NCBI RefSeq assembly: GCF_014652795.1
Contig: NZ_BMZM01000001.1
Location: 868,001-932,000, forward strand
DNA: 64,000 nucleotides
Source: Kushneria pakistanensis
GTDB taxonomy: Bacteria > Pseudomonadota > Gammaproteobacteria > Pseudomonadales > Halomonadaceae
Direction: 5' to 3'
The translations under genes and the position numbers were made by a program. Below the pieces are notes generated by a model. It saw only the letters and a program-made list of their open reading frames with translations. It searched no databases and was not told where the DNA came from. Shown here one piece after another: positions 49,101 through 59,477 of the stretch (position 1 is the stretch's first letter; every line of letters starts with the position of its first letter).

Positions 49101-49570
49101 CGATAGCCGGCCCGATGAAGCTGTTCGCGAAAATGCTGGCGGTCCAGCGACATGCCTGTTTCAAGGTGCAGCGCCTGAACGGCAACATAATCGGTAGGTG
49201 GCAGGCGCTGCATGAGGGTATTGATAGGCGCCAGTATGATGCTTTGATACTGGTGCTGCAGCTGACGAAGGGTGCGAAGCCGCTCCGACACAATATCCTG
49301 ATGCGGTGAGAAGCTGTCATAGGGCAGCGTTTCCCAGTCCGGAAAGACCAGAACTTCCTGATCGCTGAAAAAGCGCAGTGACGCCGCCATACGCTGTGCG
49401 GCCGCCGAGTCCGGCGTAATCACGAGCAAAGGGGTGTTTTCTGCACTGGCCAGATGGGCCATGGCAAGTGCATCAGCGCTGCCCTCGGGCAGTCGCCAGC
49501 GTGTGTTTTCCCGGGCAGGGGCAAGCGCAGGAGGCGCAAGGGGGCTAATGGTGTGGCTATGCGATGGCAT
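46112..49570 (-). CDS. mfd: Transcription-repair coupling factor
   Basis: 1152-aa DNA translocase that removes stalled RNA polymerase from lesions and recruits UvrA. An N-terminal UvrB-like region (about 1-340) precedes the RNA polymerase-interaction domain and the RecG-like motor with Walker A GDVGFGKTEVA and the DEEHRFG box. The TRG and C-terminal autoinhibitory domains are present; length is typical. It faces hpt and diverges from gap. Confidence 0.96.
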   Translation of the reverse strand: MPSHSHTISPLAPPALAPARENTRWRLPEGSADALAMAHLASAENTPLLVITPDSAAAQRMAASLRFFSDQEVLVFPDWETLPYDSFSPHQDIVSERLRTLRQLQHQYQSIILAPINTLMQRLPPTDYVAVQALHLETGMSLDRQHFREQLHRAGYRAVETVYEPGEYAFRGALIDLYPVGSEQPLRIDLFDDEVDTLRHFDPDTQRSSERINRVELLPAHEYPLTQDAIARFREGFETLFDVDPRHCPLYLDALQGIPSPGLEQYLPLFFEQTSTLFDHIGDRLRCALLPGSYEAAESHWQSITGRYENLGVDPTRPLLPPTRAFVPVAELFGHINRYPRLQWRTDDEGTPVDGTALPDIAIDGRAPKPLAALEQFLNTHSDLRVLFVAESRGRQEALHETLAPLNLSLGDTDSWQSFLDATQPHALVEGGLERGLWLESEKILVLTETELHGEIVRQSRRRSRATDDNELAIRHLSELREGAPVVHKAHGVGRYLGLETLHAGGMPAEFLTLEYSGGARLYVPVDSLHLISRYAGASDESAPLHKLGSDQWEKARRKAAEKVRDTAAELLDVYARREAREGFACEPPGPEYARFAATFPFEETPDQRMAIDAVIHDMTSPQPMDRVICGDVGFGKTEVAMRAAFLAVQSGRQVAVLVPTTLLAQQHFDNFRDRFADSAINIDILSRFQGGKLQSQTLERLGDGRIDIVIGTHKLLGKELEFANLGLVIIDEEHRFGVHQKEKLKTLRAEVDILTLTATPIPRTLSMAMSGMRDLSIIATPPARRLSVKTFVQQRNQAVLKEAVLRELLRGGQVYYLHNEVKSIEATAEKVRELVPDARVGVAHGQMAERALERAMSDFYHKRFNVLVCSTIIETGIDVPSANTIIIERADKFGLAQLHQLRGRVGRSHHQAYAYLLTPPPKQITSDATKRLEAITQAEDLGAGFTLASHDLEIRGAGELLGEEQSGQIETIGYSLYMEMLDRAVNAIRSGKTPNIEAPMSEGVDINLGLPALIPEEYMHDVQQRLIMYKRISNARNDGELRELQVEMIDRFGLLPESVKYLFRQASLRLRAEQLGITRLEAGDSRGRIQFSAETSVEPMTLVQMMQKAPSQYRLDGADMLRFEQPMETAEARFAAIEALLDRFNQKTRAA

Positions 49571-49958
49571 GGTTCACTTCAATCGATGGGCACAGGGACA
49601 AAATGCGGACAGTATCGTCGAAATGGAAGCGCTTTGCGTTGACACCTGTCTCCTTCAACAATTGCAGATCCCGCAACCATACATGATCACGCCGGTCAGG
49701 CGCGCCCATGTGGCGCTTTTCAATACTGACAAAAGGCAAAAAGCTGACGGCTGCGCGGGAGCATTGTCAACACATGCTTTGGTGTAGTCAGGCTACATAT
49801 TTGCGACTACGCAACCATTGTGGGGAAGCTTCACTCTTTCGATAATGCCGCCACCTTAAGATTGCAGCTGCCGAGAGAGTGCCCACGATACCAACATGGA
49901 TATCACATAAAACAAGGGCAGGCGCTGCAGGTTTTCGATCACTGCAAGGAAACCTGAC
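49571..49958. other. Divergent region between mfd and gap
   Basis: No gene is supported in these 388 bases. Two short inverted repeats stand side by side: TGTAG-tcagg-CTACA at 49783-49797 and TTGCG-acta-CGCAA at 49801-49814. They could be operators for gap. On the minus strand a perfect TTGACA occurs near 49768, but no good -10 follows at the right distance. Confidence 0.4.
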
Positions 49959-51407
49959 GTGAGTATGGAAAAAGAAGAAACGTGTCTGCAGCAGTGGCAG
50001 GCACAGGAAGCCCTGGCCGAGGAGATGATCCCGCTATTGGGTCGTCTCTATCGGACCTGTCAGGTCGTACCACTGATGTATGGCCGTTCCATGGTCAATC
50101 AGTCGGTCATTCAGTTATTGAAACATCATCGCTATGCCCGACATGCTGAAAACGTCGAGCTGGAGGTTAGCGACACCTTCGCCCTGATCAAGCGATTGAT
50201 CGAGCTTGAGCCCGGCCCCGCCCATATCGATATTGGCAAGCTCGCCGTAGCGTACAAGCGCAGTGGCGAGCACGATGTGATGGGCTTTTTAAGAAAGTCC
50301 CTTGAGCCGATCGTGGGTCAGCAGGGCAAGGGGGCAGGGGCGGCTTCGCGGGATGTGGTGCTTTATGGTTTCGGTCGCATCGGTCGACTGCTGGCCAGAC
50401 TGCTTATTGAGCGAACCGGCAGCGGGCGTACGCTGAGATTGCGTGGTGTGGTGGTGCGCGGCGACAGCTCTGATCTGGAAAAGCGCGCCAGTCTGTTACG
50501 TCGCGACTCCATTCACGGGCCCTTCCCCGGCACGCTGACACTGGATCATGATAACGACGCCATCATTGCCAACGGCAATTATATCCAGTTTATACGCGCT
50601 GAATCACCCGACAGCATTGATTACACCGCCTATGGTATCGACAACGCCATCGTGGTGGACAACACTGGCAAGTGGCGTGATCGGGAAGGGCTATCGAAAC
50701 ACTTGTCCGCAAAGGGGGTAGCACGAGTGCTGCTCACAGCGCCGGGCAAGGGCGATATCAAGAATATCGTTTATGGCATTAATGAGCATGAGGCTGGTGA
50801 GGACGAACAGATCCTCTCAGCGGCATCGTGCACCACCAATGCCATTGTGCCGGTTCTGAAATGTCTTTCGGATCGTTACGGCATTGAGCGCGGTCATGTG
50901 GAAACGGTACATGCCTACACCAATGACCAGAATCTGACCGATAACTATCACAAGGCAGAGCGTCGTGGACGCAGCGCTCCCATGAACATGGTGCTGACCG
51001 AAACGGGCGCGGCAAAGGCAGTCGCTCGCGCGTTGCCGGAGCTTTCCGGCAAGCTGACCGGCAACGCCATCCGGGTGCCCATCCCCAATGTCTCCATGGC
51101 GATCCTGAATCTGACACTGGAAAAGGCCTGTGACAGGGAATCCCTGAACGGCTATCTTCGCGAAATGTCGATTGATTCGAAACTGCGCAGGCAGATCGAT
51201 TTCGTCGATTCACCGGAAGTCGTGTCATCGGACTTTGTAGGTAACCGTCATGGTGGCATTGTTGATGGCAAGGCCACGATCGTCGACGGCAGAAATATCG
51301 TGCTGTACGTGTGGTACGACAATGAGTTTGGCTACAGTGCTCAGGTGATTCGGCTGGTGCAGCATATGGCGCATGCGCGTCTTCCTTCTTTCCCTTCGCC
51401 AAACTGA
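49959..51407 (+). CDS. gap: Glyceraldehyde-3-phosphate dehydrogenase with N-terminal extension
   Basis: 482-aa enzyme. The first 130 residues are a helical extension (EEMIPLLGRLYRTCQVVPLMYG) not found in classical GAPDH. The usual enzyme then follows, with the NAD loop YGFGRIGRLLARLL, catalytic Cys291 in SAASCTTNAIVP, and EFGYSAQVIRL near the end. Similar long GAPDHs occur beside mfd in pseudomonads and may favour the gluconeogenic direction. The start is GTG at 49959, nine bases after AAGGA; an ATG two codons later is less well spaced. Confidence 0.92.
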   Translation: MSMEKEETCLQQWQAQEALAEEMIPLLGRLYRTCQVVPLMYGRSMVNQSVIQLLKHHRYARHAENVELEVSDTFALIKRLIELEPGPAHIDIGKLAVAYKRSGEHDVMGFLRKSLEPIVGQQGKGAGAASRDVVLYGFGRIGRLLARLLIERTGSGRTLRLRGVVVRGDSSDLEKRASLLRRDSIHGPFPGTLTLDHDNDAIIANGNYIQFIRAESPDSIDYTAYGIDNAIVVDNTGKWRDREGLSKHLSAKGVARVLLTAPGKGDIKNIVYGINEHEAGEDEQILSAASCTTNAIVPVLKCLSDRYGIERGHVETVHAYTNDQNLTDNYHKAERRGRSAPMNMVLTETGAAKAVARALPELSGKLTGNAIRVPIPNVSMAILNLTLEKACDRESLNGYLREMSIDSKLRRQIDFVDSPEVVSSDFVGNRHGGIVDGKATIVDGRNIVLYVWYDNEFGYSAQVIRLVQHMAHARLPSFPSPN

Positions 51408-51421
51408 AGTCAGCTCCTGCT

Positions 51422-51443
51422 CTCCTGGACTTTGGTCCAGGAG
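51422..51443 (+). terminator. Probable terminator after gap
   Basis: The perfect 9-bp arms CTCCTGGAC / GTCCAGGAG have a four-base loop, 15 bases past the gap stop. The following sequence has no T-run. Confidence 0.5.
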
Positions 51444-51479
51444 AGACCCTTTCCCCGTGTGAATCCCCTGTAACTCATG

Positions 51480-51508
51480 TGGTTTTTCATGTTCCAGCTC
51501 CTTATAAT
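51480..51508 (+). promoter_or_regulatory. Candidate promoter of the nqr operon
   Basis: A perfect -10 TATAAT lies at 51503-51508. The -35 about 17 bases upstream (TGGTTT) is weak. If used, it gives an RNA leader of about 170 bases before nqrA. That leader holds a direct repeat of AACGGTT (near 51606 and 51633). Confidence 0.4.
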
Positions 51509-51685
51509 ACGGCTGGTTTTTTAAACGGGTTAAACCATGTCCGCTCTGGCGGATCACCGAAACACCTCATCTGATTGATCATCACCCAAGGGGATCACCG
51601 GGAATAACGGTTGCTATCAATAGCTTGCGTCAAACGGTTATCAAACCCTGCATGACTGCATCAGATTCGACTACTGGGCGAGACT

Positions 51686-53041
51686 ATGATCGAAGTCAAA
51701 CGAGGCCTGGATCTCCCCATCGCGGGTTCACCTTCCCAGACCATCGATAATGGTCAGCCGGTGAAGCATGTGGCCGTCCTTGGTCCCGACTACATCGGTA
51801 TGCGGCCGACCATGGAAGTGCGCGAGGGAGACCAGGTATCGCTTGGTCAGGTACTTTTCACTGACAAGAAGACCGAAGGCGTTCGTTATGTAGCGCCTGC
51901 CGCCGGTGAAGTAGTAGCCATCAACCGTGGTGAGAAACGCCGCCTTTTATCGGTGGTTATTCGCCTTGATGACAGCAGCGATAGTCAGGCGCCAGCCTTC
52001 GAGCGTCATGATGCCAGCCGTCTTGAGACACTTGAGCGTCAGACGGTTGTCGACCAGCTGGTCGCCGCCGGGCTGTGGACCAGCTTTCGAAAGCGTCCCT
52101 TTTCCCGGGTACCATCCGTTTCCGAGCAACCGCTCAATATCTTCGTAACAGCCATCGATACGCATCCTCTGAGTGCTGATCCGGCGCCCATTATCCAGGA
52201 GCGCCGCGAAGATTTCGTCAACGGACTCAAGGTCATTCGTCGATTGACCGAGGGACAGGTATATCTTTGTACTGCGCCTGCTGCCGAGATTGCAGGGAGT
52301 GAGCTTGAAGGAATAAGACACGAAAGCTTTTCCGGTCCTCATCCGGCAGGACTTGCAGGTACTCATATACATTATCTGTCCCCGGTGGGCATCAGCCGTC
52401 AGGTATGGCACCTGAACTATCAGGATGTCATGGCCATCGGTACGCTTTTCACGGAAGGTCGCCTGGATACGCGTCGGGTTGTCGCACTCGGTGGTCCTGC
52501 CGCTACAAGGCCACGTCTGGTACGTACGCGTCTGGGAGCAAGCCTTGATGAACTCCTTGCCGGTGAAGTTGAAACCGATCGCGATGTTCGCGTTATCTCG
52601 GGATCGGTGTTTGGTGGCAACACTGCCAGGGAGGCAACGGCCTATCTCGGGCGTTATCACCTGCAGGTGTCGCTGATTGATGAAGGCCACAAGCGTGCGT
52701 TGTTTGGCTGGCTTTCCCTGGGGCTTGATCGGCATTCCGCGACCGGTATCTACCTGTCGCGCCTGACGCGTCCGGCTTCCTTTCGCCCCAATACCAACAC
52801 CAATGGCTCCGAGCGTGCCATGGTGCCGATCGGCTCATATGAGCAGGTCATGCCGCTGGATATCCTGCCGACCCAGCTTCTGCGCTCGCTGATCGTGGGT
52901 GATATTGAAGTGGCCATGCAGCTTGGCTGCCTGGAACTCGACGAAGAGGATCTGGCGCTGTGCACCTATGTCTGTCCGGGCAAGTATGAATATGGCCCGA
53001 TCCTGCGCGACAATCTGACAACGATCGAGAAAGAGGTCTGA
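51686..53041 (+). CDS. nqrA: Na+-translocating NADH:quinone reductase subunit A
   Basis: 451-aa peripheral subunit of Na+-NQR, involved in quinone binding on the cytoplasmic side. The start [13 protein letters not shown] and the [16 protein letters not shown] segment near the C-terminus are characteristic. It leads the operon nqrABCDEF; its stop overlaps the nqrB start by one base. Confidence 0.96.
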   Translation: MIEVKRGLDLPIAGSPSQTIDNGQPVKHVAVLGPDYIGMRPTMEVREGDQVSLGQVLFTDKKTEGVRYVAPAAGEVVAINRGEKRRLLSVVIRLDDSSDSQAPAFERHDASRLETLERQTVVDQLVAAGLWTSFRKRPFSRVPSVSEQPLNIFVTAIDTHPLSADPAPIIQERREDFVNGLKVIRRLTEGQVYLCTAPAAEIAGSELEGIRHESFSGPHPAGLAGTHIHYLSPVGISRQVWHLNYQDVMAIGTLFTEGRLDTRRVVALGGPAATRPRLVRTRLGASLDELLAGEVETDRDVRVISGSVFGGNTAREATAYLGRYHLQVSLIDEGHKRALFGWLSLGLDRHSATGIYLSRLTRPASFRPNTNTNGSERAMVPIGSYEQVMPLDILPTQLLRSLIVGDIEVAMQLGCLELDEEDLALCTYVCPGKYEYGPILRDNLTTIEKEV

Positions 53042-54270
53042 TGATGGGGATTCGTCGTTTTCTGGATAATATCGAGCCCCATTTTCATGAGGGCGGAAAG
53101 TATCAACGCTTCTACGCACTGTATGAAGCGGTTGATACGATCTTTTATGCCCCGGGTCATGTGACCGGGTCGACTGCTCATGTCCGTGATGGCATTGATC
53201 TCAAGCGCATCATGATCACGGTCTGGATATGTACCTGGCCGGCCATGTTCTTTGGCATGTACAACACTGGCCTTCAGGCCAACGTGGCTATCGCTGGCGA
53301 CTATGGCGCGCTGGCAGGCTGGCGAGAGTCGATCGTCATGGCGTTGGCAGGTAGCCATGACCCAGGCAGTATCTGGGCCAACTTTGTACTCGGTGCGACA
53401 TGGTTTCTTCCTATTTATGCAGTTACCTTTATCGTGGGTGGCTTCTGGGAAGTGCTGTTTGCCATGCGTCGTGGCCATGAGGTCAACGAAGGCTTCTTTG
53501 TAACCTCCGTACTGTTTGCATTGATTCTGCCTGCGACCGTGCCGCTGTGGCAGGTGGCGCTGGGAATCACCTTTGGTGTGGTCATTGGCAAGGAAGTCTT
53601 TGGTGGTACCGGCAAGAACTTTCTTAACCCGGCCCTGACCGGCCGTGCCTTCCTGTATTTTGCCTATCCGGCACAGTTGTCCGGTGACGCCGTGTGGGTA
53701 CCGGCTGATGGCTATACCGGCGCTACGGCACTATCTACCGTGGCACAGGGTGGCGTGGATCAACTGGTCGAGCAAACGCCCTGGCTCAACGCCTTTCTGG
53801 GCTTCATTCAGGGCAGTGTCGGCGAGACGTCTACGTTGTTGATTCTGCTCGGCGGGCTGGTCATGATCTGGACCCGTGTGGCCTCCTGGCGCATCATCCT
53901 GGGTGTTTTCCTGGGGATGGTGGCTACGTCGACGCTCTTCAACCTTATCGGTTCCGATACCAACCTGATGTTTGCAATGCCCTGGTACTGGCATCTGGTC
54001 ATTGGCGGTTTTGCCTTTGGCATGGTCTTCATGGCGACCGATCCTGTGTCAGCCTCGATGACCAATACGGGCAAGCTCATTTTTGGTGGGTTGATTGGTT
54101 TCATGACGGTACTGATCAGGGTGGCCAACCCGGCATTTCCTGAAGGCATCATGTTGGCCATTTTGTTTGCCAATCTATTCGCCCCACTGATCGACCACTT
54201 TATCGTTCAGGCCAATATCAAACGTCGGCAGAAGCGTCTTATGCCGTCAAGGGATAAGGAGGTTGCCTGA
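53041..54270 (+). CDS. nqrB: Na+-translocating NADH:quinone reductase subunit B
   Basis: 409-aa membrane subunit that holds a covalent FMN and riboflavin. The flavinylation motif reads TGATALS, with Thr229 as the expected FMN-bearing residue. About ten hydrophobic segments are visible. It overlaps both nqrA and nqrC by one base, fitting tight translation coupling. A second ATG one codon in is also possible. Confidence 0.96.
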   Translation: MMGIRRFLDNIEPHFHEGGKYQRFYALYEAVDTIFYAPGHVTGSTAHVRDGIDLKRIMITVWICTWPAMFFGMYNTGLQANVAIAGDYGALAGWRESIVMALAGSHDPGSIWANFVLGATWFLPIYAVTFIVGGFWEVLFAMRRGHEVNEGFFVTSVLFALILPATVPLWQVALGITFGVVIGKEVFGGTGKNFLNPALTGRAFLYFAYPAQLSGDAVWVPADGYTGATALSTVAQGGVDQLVEQTPWLNAFLGFIQGSVGETSTLLILLGGLVMIWTRVASWRIILGVFLGMVATSTLFNLIGSDTNLMFAMPWYWHLVIGGFAFGMVFMATDPVSASMTNTGKLIFGGLIGFMTVLIRVANPAFPEGIMLAILFANLFAPLIDHFIVQANIKRRQKRLMPSRDKEVA

Positions 54271-55055
54271 TGGCCAGTAATGATTCGATCAAGAAAACGC
54301 TGACAGTAGCCCTGTCACTGTGTGTTGTCTGCTCGGTGGTCGTTTCCACGGCAGCCGTGGCACTCAGGCCCACGCAGCAGCAAAACCAGGAACTTGATCG
54401 CAAGACCAATATCCTGCAGGTTGCCAATCTGCTGGAGCCCGGGCAGAGCGTTGACCAGCAGTTTGGGGAAATTACGCCGCGCGTGGTGGATTTGCGTAGC
54501 GGCGAGTATGTTGATGATATTGACCCCGATCGCTTCGATCAGATTGCCTCTACCCAGGACCCGGCCATGTCGCGAACCCTGGGTGGCGGTCAGGACCGTG
54601 CAGGTATTGGCGGACGCGTCGAGAATTACGCCACGATCTACCTGGTAGGCGATCCCGAAAATCCCGATGAGATCATTTTACCGGTACGCGGCCAGGGGCT
54701 GTGGTCACTGATGCTGGGTTATCTGGCCCTTGAAGGTGATGGTAATACGGTGGTCGGTCTCTCGTTTTATGAGCAGGGAGAAACGCCCGGGCTTGGAGGC
54801 GAAGTCGATAACCCCCGCTGGAAGTCTCTCTGGCCCGGTAAGGAAATTTACCCTGAAGGCAGCAACGAGCCCGCCATTCGATTGGTCAAGGGTGGGGTTG
54901 GCAGCAATACGCCTGACGCCGAGCACAAGGTCGATGCACTTTCCGGTGCCACGCTGACCAGCACGGGCGTCACCAATCTGCTGCAGTTCTGGATGGGCGA
55001 CGAAGGCTTTGCCAATTATCTGGCGCGCTTTCGCGACACTTCACAAGGAGCTTGA
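54270..55055 (+). CDS. nqrC: Na+-translocating NADH:quinone reductase subunit C
   Basis: 261-aa subunit with one N-terminal membrane helix and a periplasmic domain. It carries the second covalent FMN on the threonine of the SGATLTS motif. The GQGLWSLM and [10 protein letters not shown] segments are typical. Confidence 0.96.
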   Translation: MASNDSIKKTLTVALSLCVVCSVVVSTAAVALRPTQQQNQELDRKTNILQVANLLEPGQSVDQQFGEITPRVVDLRSGEYVDDIDPDRFDQIASTQDPAMSRTLGGGQDRAGIGGRVENYATIYLVGDPENPDEIILPVRGQGLWSLMLGYLALEGDGNTVVGLSFYEQGETPGLGGEVDNPRWKSLWPGKEIYPEGSNEPAIRLVKGGVGSNTPDAEHKVDALSGATLTSTGVTNLLQFWMGDEGFANYLARFRDTSQGA

Positions 55056-55057
55056 TC

Positions 55058-55738
55058 ATGGCAAAAACTGATACGGCCAGAGGTCTGCTGATAACTCCCA
55101 TTTTTCAGAATAACCCCATTGCGCTGCAGATCCTCGGGATCTGTAGTGCGCTGGCGGTGACCAACTCCATGAGCACTTCTCTGGTCATGGGGCTGGCAGT
55201 CATTGCAGTGACAGCGTTTTCCAACATGTTTGTATCGCTGATTCGCAATCACATGCCGTCATCGATTCGTATCATCATCCAGATGACCATTATTGCTTCG
55301 CTGGTTATCGTGGTGGATCAGCTCTTGAGGGCGTTTGCCTATGATCTTTCCAAGCAGCTATCGGTCTTTGTTGGTCTGATCATTACCAACTGTATTGTCA
55401 TGGGGCGTGCCGAAGCTTATGCCATGCAAAATGGTCCCGGTCTCAGCTTCCTGGATGGTGTCGGCAATGGTCTGGGATATACCTTCATCCTGCTGGCTGT
55501 GGGCTTTTTCCGCGAGCTTTTGGGGTCTGGGTCGATCTTCGGGATCACCATCCTGCAGACGGTTAATGATGGTGGCTGGTATCTGCCCAACGGTCTCATG
55601 TTGCTGCCGCCTTCGGCATTTTTCGTCATTGGGTTGCTGATCTGGGCGATCAGAAGTTTCAGTCCCCAGCAGATCGAGACCAGCGAGTTCAAGATCACGA
55701 CCAATACCAAACCGCATACTGCACAGGGGAGCGTGTAA
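55058..55738 (+). CDS. nqrD: Na+-translocating NADH:quinone reductase subunit D
   Basis: 226-aa membrane subunit that, with NqrE, binds an iron centre and forms part of the sodium path. It has six hydrophobic segments, and [14 protein letters not shown] contains the conserved cysteine. The ATG at 55058 follows AAGGAG; a TTG two codons earlier overlaps nqrC but is unlikely. Confidence 0.95.
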   Translation: MAKTDTARGLLITPIFQNNPIALQILGICSALAVTNSMSTSLVMGLAVIAVTAFSNMFVSLIRNHMPSSIRIIIQMTIIASLVIVVDQLLRAFAYDLSKQLSVFVGLIITNCIVMGRAEAYAMQNGPGLSFLDGVGNGLGYTFILLAVGFFRELLGSGSIFGITILQTVNDGGWYLPNGLMLLPPSAFFVIGLLIWAIRSFSPQQIETSEFKITTNTKPHTAQGSV

Positions 55739-56358
55739 TGTTTGAACATTACCTGAGCCTTTTCATCAAGGCCGTATTTGTTGAAAACATGGCGCTGGCG
55801 TTCTTTCTGGGCATGTGTACGTTTCTGGCCGTGTCCAAGAAGGTGTCCTCTGCCATCGGGCTTGGCGTGGCGGTCATTGTTGTTCTGACCATTACGGTAC
55901 CGGCCAACAATCTGATCCTTAACTACCTGCTCAAGGCTGGCGCGCTCTCCTGGACAGGCGTCGAAGGTGCCGAAAATATCGATCTGTCGTTTCTGGGTCT
56001 TTTGAGCTATATCGGCGTTATTGCCGCCATTGTTCAGATCCTTGAGATGTTTCTCGACAAGTTTGTGCCGGCGCTCTACAACGCACTTGGTGTCTACCTG
56101 CCGCTGATTACGGTGAACTGTGCCATCCTGGGGGCGGCGCTTTTCATGGTGCAGCGCGACTACGCCTTCGGCGAATCGGTAATTTACGGTCTTGGCGCAG
56201 GGTTTGGCTGGGCGCTGGCCATTGCAGCACTGGCCGGCATTCGTGAAAAACTCAAGTACAGTGATGTGCCGGCCGGCCTGCAGGGACTGGGAATTACCTT
56301 CCTGACGGTCGGACTGATGTCACTGGGCTTCATGTCGTTTTCCGGCGTTCAGCTGTAA
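55738..56358 (+). CDS. nqrE: Na+-translocating NADH:quinone reductase subunit E
   Basis: 206-aa membrane subunit similar in fold to NqrD and inserted in the opposite orientation. Conserved [19 protein letters not shown] and TVNCAILG segments each bring a cysteine to the shared iron site. The start overlaps the nqrD stop (TAATG). Confidence 0.95.
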   Translation: MFEHYLSLFIKAVFVENMALAFFLGMCTFLAVSKKVSSAIGLGVAVIVVLTITVPANNLILNYLLKAGALSWTGVEGAENIDLSFLGLLSYIGVIAAIVQILEMFLDKFVPALYNALGVYLPLITVNCAILGAALFMVQRDYAFGESVIYGLGAGFGWALAIAALAGIREKLKYSDVPAGLQGLGITFLTVGLMSLGFMSFSGVQL

Positions 56359-56392
56359 GCGGCGGTTTTTCGACTGAGCAAGGAAACGAGTC

Positions 56393-57625
56393 ATGGTAGA
56401 TACATCTGTCATTATCGTTGGCGTGGTCATGTTCACGCTGATTATTCTGGGGCTGGTGGCCATTATCCTGACGGCGCGTAGCCGGCTGGTCAGCAGCGGC
56501 GAGGTCACCATTGAAATCAATGGGGATCCCGACAGCACCATCAGGACCCAGGCCGGCGGCAAGCTTTTGCAGACACTGGCAGGCCAGGGCATCTTTCTGT
56601 CTTCTGCCTGTGGCGGTGGCGGCTCCTGCGCCCAGTGCAAGTGTCGTGTGCAGGACGGTGGTGGTTCCATTCTTGCCACCGAAGAAAGCCATTTCACCAT
56701 GCGTGAAAAGAAGGAAGGCTGGCGTCTTTCCTGTCAGGTGCCCGTCAAGCAGGACATGAAAATTGAAGTGCCTGAAGACGTCTTTGGGGTCAAGAAGTGG
56801 GAGTGTACGGTCGTTTCCAACGATAACGTGGCCACCTTTATCAAGGAACTGACACTGCGTCTGCCTGAAGGCGAAAATGTAGCCTTCCGCGCGGGTGGTT
56901 ACATGCAGCTTGAAGCGCCTCCTTATGACGTCAACTTCAGCGATTTTGATATTGCTGAAGAATATCGAGGCGACTGGGACAGGTTCGGATTTTTCAATCT
57001 AAGGACCAAAACAACCGAGCCGGTCATTCGTGCTTACTCGATGGCCAATTACCCCGAAGAAAAGGGTATTCTCAAGTTCAATATCCGTATTGCCACGCCG
57101 CCGCCCAATTCCGATCATCAGCCGGGTCTCATGTCGAGCTGGGTGTTTAGTCTCAAGGAAGGCGACAAGGTTACGGTATATGGTCCCTTCGGCGAGTTTT
57201 TTGCCAGAGATACCGATGCAGAGATGATTTTCATTGGTGGTGGGGCCGGTATGGCGCCCATGCGCAGTCATATCTTTGATCAGCTCAAGCGACTGGGGAC
57301 GGATCGCAAGATCTCTTTCTGGTATGGCGCACGCTCGGTCCGCGAATCGTTCTATAATGAAGAGTACGATCGGCTACAGGAAGAAAATCCCAACTTTGAA
57401 TGGCACCTGGCCCTGTCGGACCCACAGCCTGAAGATAACTGGACCGGCAAGACAGGGTTTATCCATAATGTATTGTATGAGGAGTACCTCAAGGATCATC
57501 CTGCGCCTGAAGATTGTGAGTACTATATGTGCGGGCCGCCGATGATGAATGCGTCGGTGATCAAGATGCTCCTGGATATGGGCGTCGAGCCGGAAAACAT
57601 TTTGCTTGATGATTTCGGTGGTTGA
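56393..57625 (+). CDS. nqrF: Na+-translocating NADH:quinone reductase subunit F
   Basis: 410-aa subunit where NADH is oxidised. Order: N-terminal membrane helix, 2Fe-2S ferredoxin domain ([12 protein letters not shown] and a distal cysteine), FAD domain (RAYSMANYP) and NADH domain ([19 protein letters not shown]). It is last of the six structural genes and is followed by a strong terminator. Confidence 0.96.
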   Translation: MVDTSVIIVGVVMFTLIILGLVAIILTARSRLVSSGEVTIEINGDPDSTIRTQAGGKLLQTLAGQGIFLSSACGGGGSCAQCKCRVQDGGGSILATEESHFTMREKKEGWRLSCQVPVKQDMKIEVPEDVFGVKKWECTVVSNDNVATFIKELTLRLPEGENVAFRAGGYMQLEAPPYDVNFSDFDIAEEYRGDWDRFGFFNLRTKTTEPVIRAYSMANYPEEKGILKFNIRIATPPPNSDHQPGLMSSWVFSLKEGDKVTVYGPFGEFFARDTDAEMIFIGGGAGMAPMRSHIFDQLKRLGTDRKISFWYGARSVRESFYNEEYDRLQEENPNFEWHLALSDPQPEDNWTGKTGFIHNVLYEEYLKDHPAPEDCEYYMCGPPMMNASVIKMLLDMGVEPENILLDDFGG

Positions 57626-57641
57626 TCCATCGCTTCCCATG

Positions 57642-57674
57642 ACGGCATCGGTATCCCCGATGCCGTTTTTGTTT
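57642..57674 (+). terminator. Rho-independent terminator after nqrF
   Basis: The perfect arms ACGGCATCGG / CCGATGCCGT have a four-base loop and are followed by TTTTGTTT. The site separates nqrA-F from nqrM. Confidence 0.88.
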
Positions 57675-57802
57675 GGCACCTATTAATATTATTGCACTGC
57701 CTGCGTTGGTACTCATGGGGGCAGGGCGGTTAAAATAACCGTTACGGTTGAGCGCCAGTCATCTGCGGGCCGGCAATTACCGACAACGAACAGGAGCAAT
57801 CC

Positions 57803-58054
57803 ATGCTGTTATGGTTGATGGTTCTGGCAGTCATGCTGCTTGTCGTGGGCGTCATGTCAGTTGGTGTGCTGTTGGGGCGCAAGCCCATCAGCGGTTCATG
57901 TGGTGGTCTCAATAATCTGGGCCTCAAGCAGGGCTGCGATATCTGTGGCGGCAAGGATGAGGTTTGCGAGGAACAGCAGCGCAAGGAAAAGCTGAAGCTT
58001 GCCGCCTACAAACCCGAGCTGGCCTTCGATGCAAGCCGCAAGCCCGGAGCATAA
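57803..58054 (+). CDS. nqrM: Na+-NQR maturation protein NqrM
   Basis: 83-aa protein with one N-terminal membrane helix and a cysteine-rich tail (SCGG, then CDICGG, then a further Cys). It is needed to assemble the iron centre of NqrD/NqrE in related bacteria. The usual flavin transferase gene apbE, often found between nqrF and nqrM, is absent. In its place is a 177-base gap with a terminator and a small CGGTTA-aaa-TAACCG repeat near 57728. sthA begins six bases after its stop. Confidence 0.92.
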   Translation: MLLWLMVLAVMLLVVGVMSVGVLLGRKPISGSCGGLNNLGLKQGCDICGGKDEVCEEQQRKEKLKLAAYKPELAFDASRKPGA

Positions 58055-58060
58055 TGCGTC

Positions 58061-59452
58061 ATGTCGAGCTATCAGTATGATGTAGTGGTGCTGGGTGCAG
58101 GGCCTGCCGGCGAAAGTGCCGCTGTCAATGCGGCCAAGCATGACAAGCGCGTAGCCATTGTCGAGCTGCAGTCATCCGTGGGTGGTAACTGTACCCATAA
58201 GGGCACTATTCCTTCGAAGACACTGCGCCACGCTGTCAAGCAGGTTGTGCAATTCAACAATAATCCCATGTTCAGGGATTTGGGAGAGCCTCGCTGGGTC
58301 TCCTTTCCTCGCATGCTTGAAAGGTCCCGTCGGGTCATCGAAGATCAGGTTGCCATGCGAACGCGCTTTTATGCGCGAAATCGCATTGATGTCTTTTTCG
58401 GTACTGCCTCCTTTGCCGATCCGCATACGATTCAGGTCACTGATGGGCATGGCACCAGGGAATCGCTGGTAGCCGAAAATATTGTCATTGCGACCGGCTC
58501 GCGTCCCTATCGGCCGGCCGATGTCAATTTCAGGCATCCGCGAATCTACTGCTCGGATACGATTCTGGGGCTATCTCATACGCCAAGGCGCATCATGATT
58601 TATGGTGCCGGTGTTATCGGCTGCGAATACGCCTCGATCTTTTCCAATCTTGGCGTCAAGGTGGACCTGATTGATACCCGCGATCGGTTGTTGTCATTTC
58701 TTGATGATGAGATCAGCGACGCGTTGTCCTATCACCTGCGCAACAATGGGGTACAGATTCGCCATAACGAAGAGTATTCCCGCATCGAGGGTGACGAGTC
58801 AGGCGTAACCCTGCATCTCAAGTCGGGCAAGAAGATGCGCGCTGATGCCTTCATGTGGGCCAACGGCCGTACGGGTAACACCGATACGCTTAAACTTGAA
58901 AACGCCGGTCTTGAGGCCAACTCGCGCGGCCAGTTGCAGGTGGATACCAATTACTGCACCAGGGTCGAGCATATTTACGCTGCCGGAGATGTCATCGGCT
59001 GGCCAAGCCTTGCCAGTGCCGCCTACGATCAGGGGCGCTCAGCATCCGGTGATGCGCTGAGCAAGGCCTCCCGCTTTGTGGACGATATTCCGACCGGAAT
59101 TTATACCATTCCGGAAATCAGTTCATTGGGCAAGACCGAGCGGGAACTGACGGATGCCCGAACGCCCTATGAAGTGGGTCAGGCCTTTTTCAAGGACACC
59201 GCGCGTGCGCAGATTACCGGCGACACGGTGGGCATGCTCAAGATCCTGTTCAATCCGCGAACGCTTGAGATCTATGGCATCCACTGCTTTGGCGATCAGG
59301 CTTCGGAAATCCTGCATATCGGTCAGGCGATCATGAATCAACCCGGCGAGTCGAATACGCTGGCATACTTCGTAAATACCACCTTCAATTATCCGACCAT
59401 GGCAGAAGCCTATCGGATCGCGGCGCACAACGGTCTCAACCGGCTGCACTGA
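58061..59452 (+). CDS. sthA: Soluble pyridine nucleotide transhydrogenase
   Basis: 463-aa flavoprotein that moves hydride between NADPH and NAD in the cytoplasm. The FAD loop [14 protein letters not shown] and the second nucleotide loop ([13 protein letters not shown]) are intact. The redox site reads [13 protein letters not shown], lacking the second cysteine of the disulfide reductases, which is diagnostic of SthA. It is only six bases from nqrM and so probably expressed with it. A symmetrical hairpin follows. Confidence 0.94.
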   Translation: MSSYQYDVVVLGAGPAGESAAVNAAKHDKRVAIVELQSSVGGNCTHKGTIPSKTLRHAVKQVVQFNNNPMFRDLGEPRWVSFPRMLERSRRVIEDQVAMRTRFYARNRIDVFFGTASFADPHTIQVTDGHGTRESLVAENIVIATGSRPYRPADVNFRHPRIYCSDTILGLSHTPRRIMIYGAGVIGCEYASIFSNLGVKVDLIDTRDRLLSFLDDEISDALSYHLRNNGVQIRHNEEYSRIEGDESGVTLHLKSGKKMRADAFMWANGRTGNTDTLKLENAGLEANSRGQLQVDTNYCTRVEHIYAAGDVIGWPSLASAAYDQGRSASGDALSKASRFVDDIPTGIYTIPEISSLGKTERELTDARTPYEVGQAFFKDTARAQITGDTVGMLKILFNPRTLEIYGIHCFGDQASEILHIGQAIMNQPGESNTLAYFVNTTFNYPTMAEAYRIAAHNGLNRLH

Positions 59453-59477
59453 AGGTTATCAAGGCATCTCGGAAATA

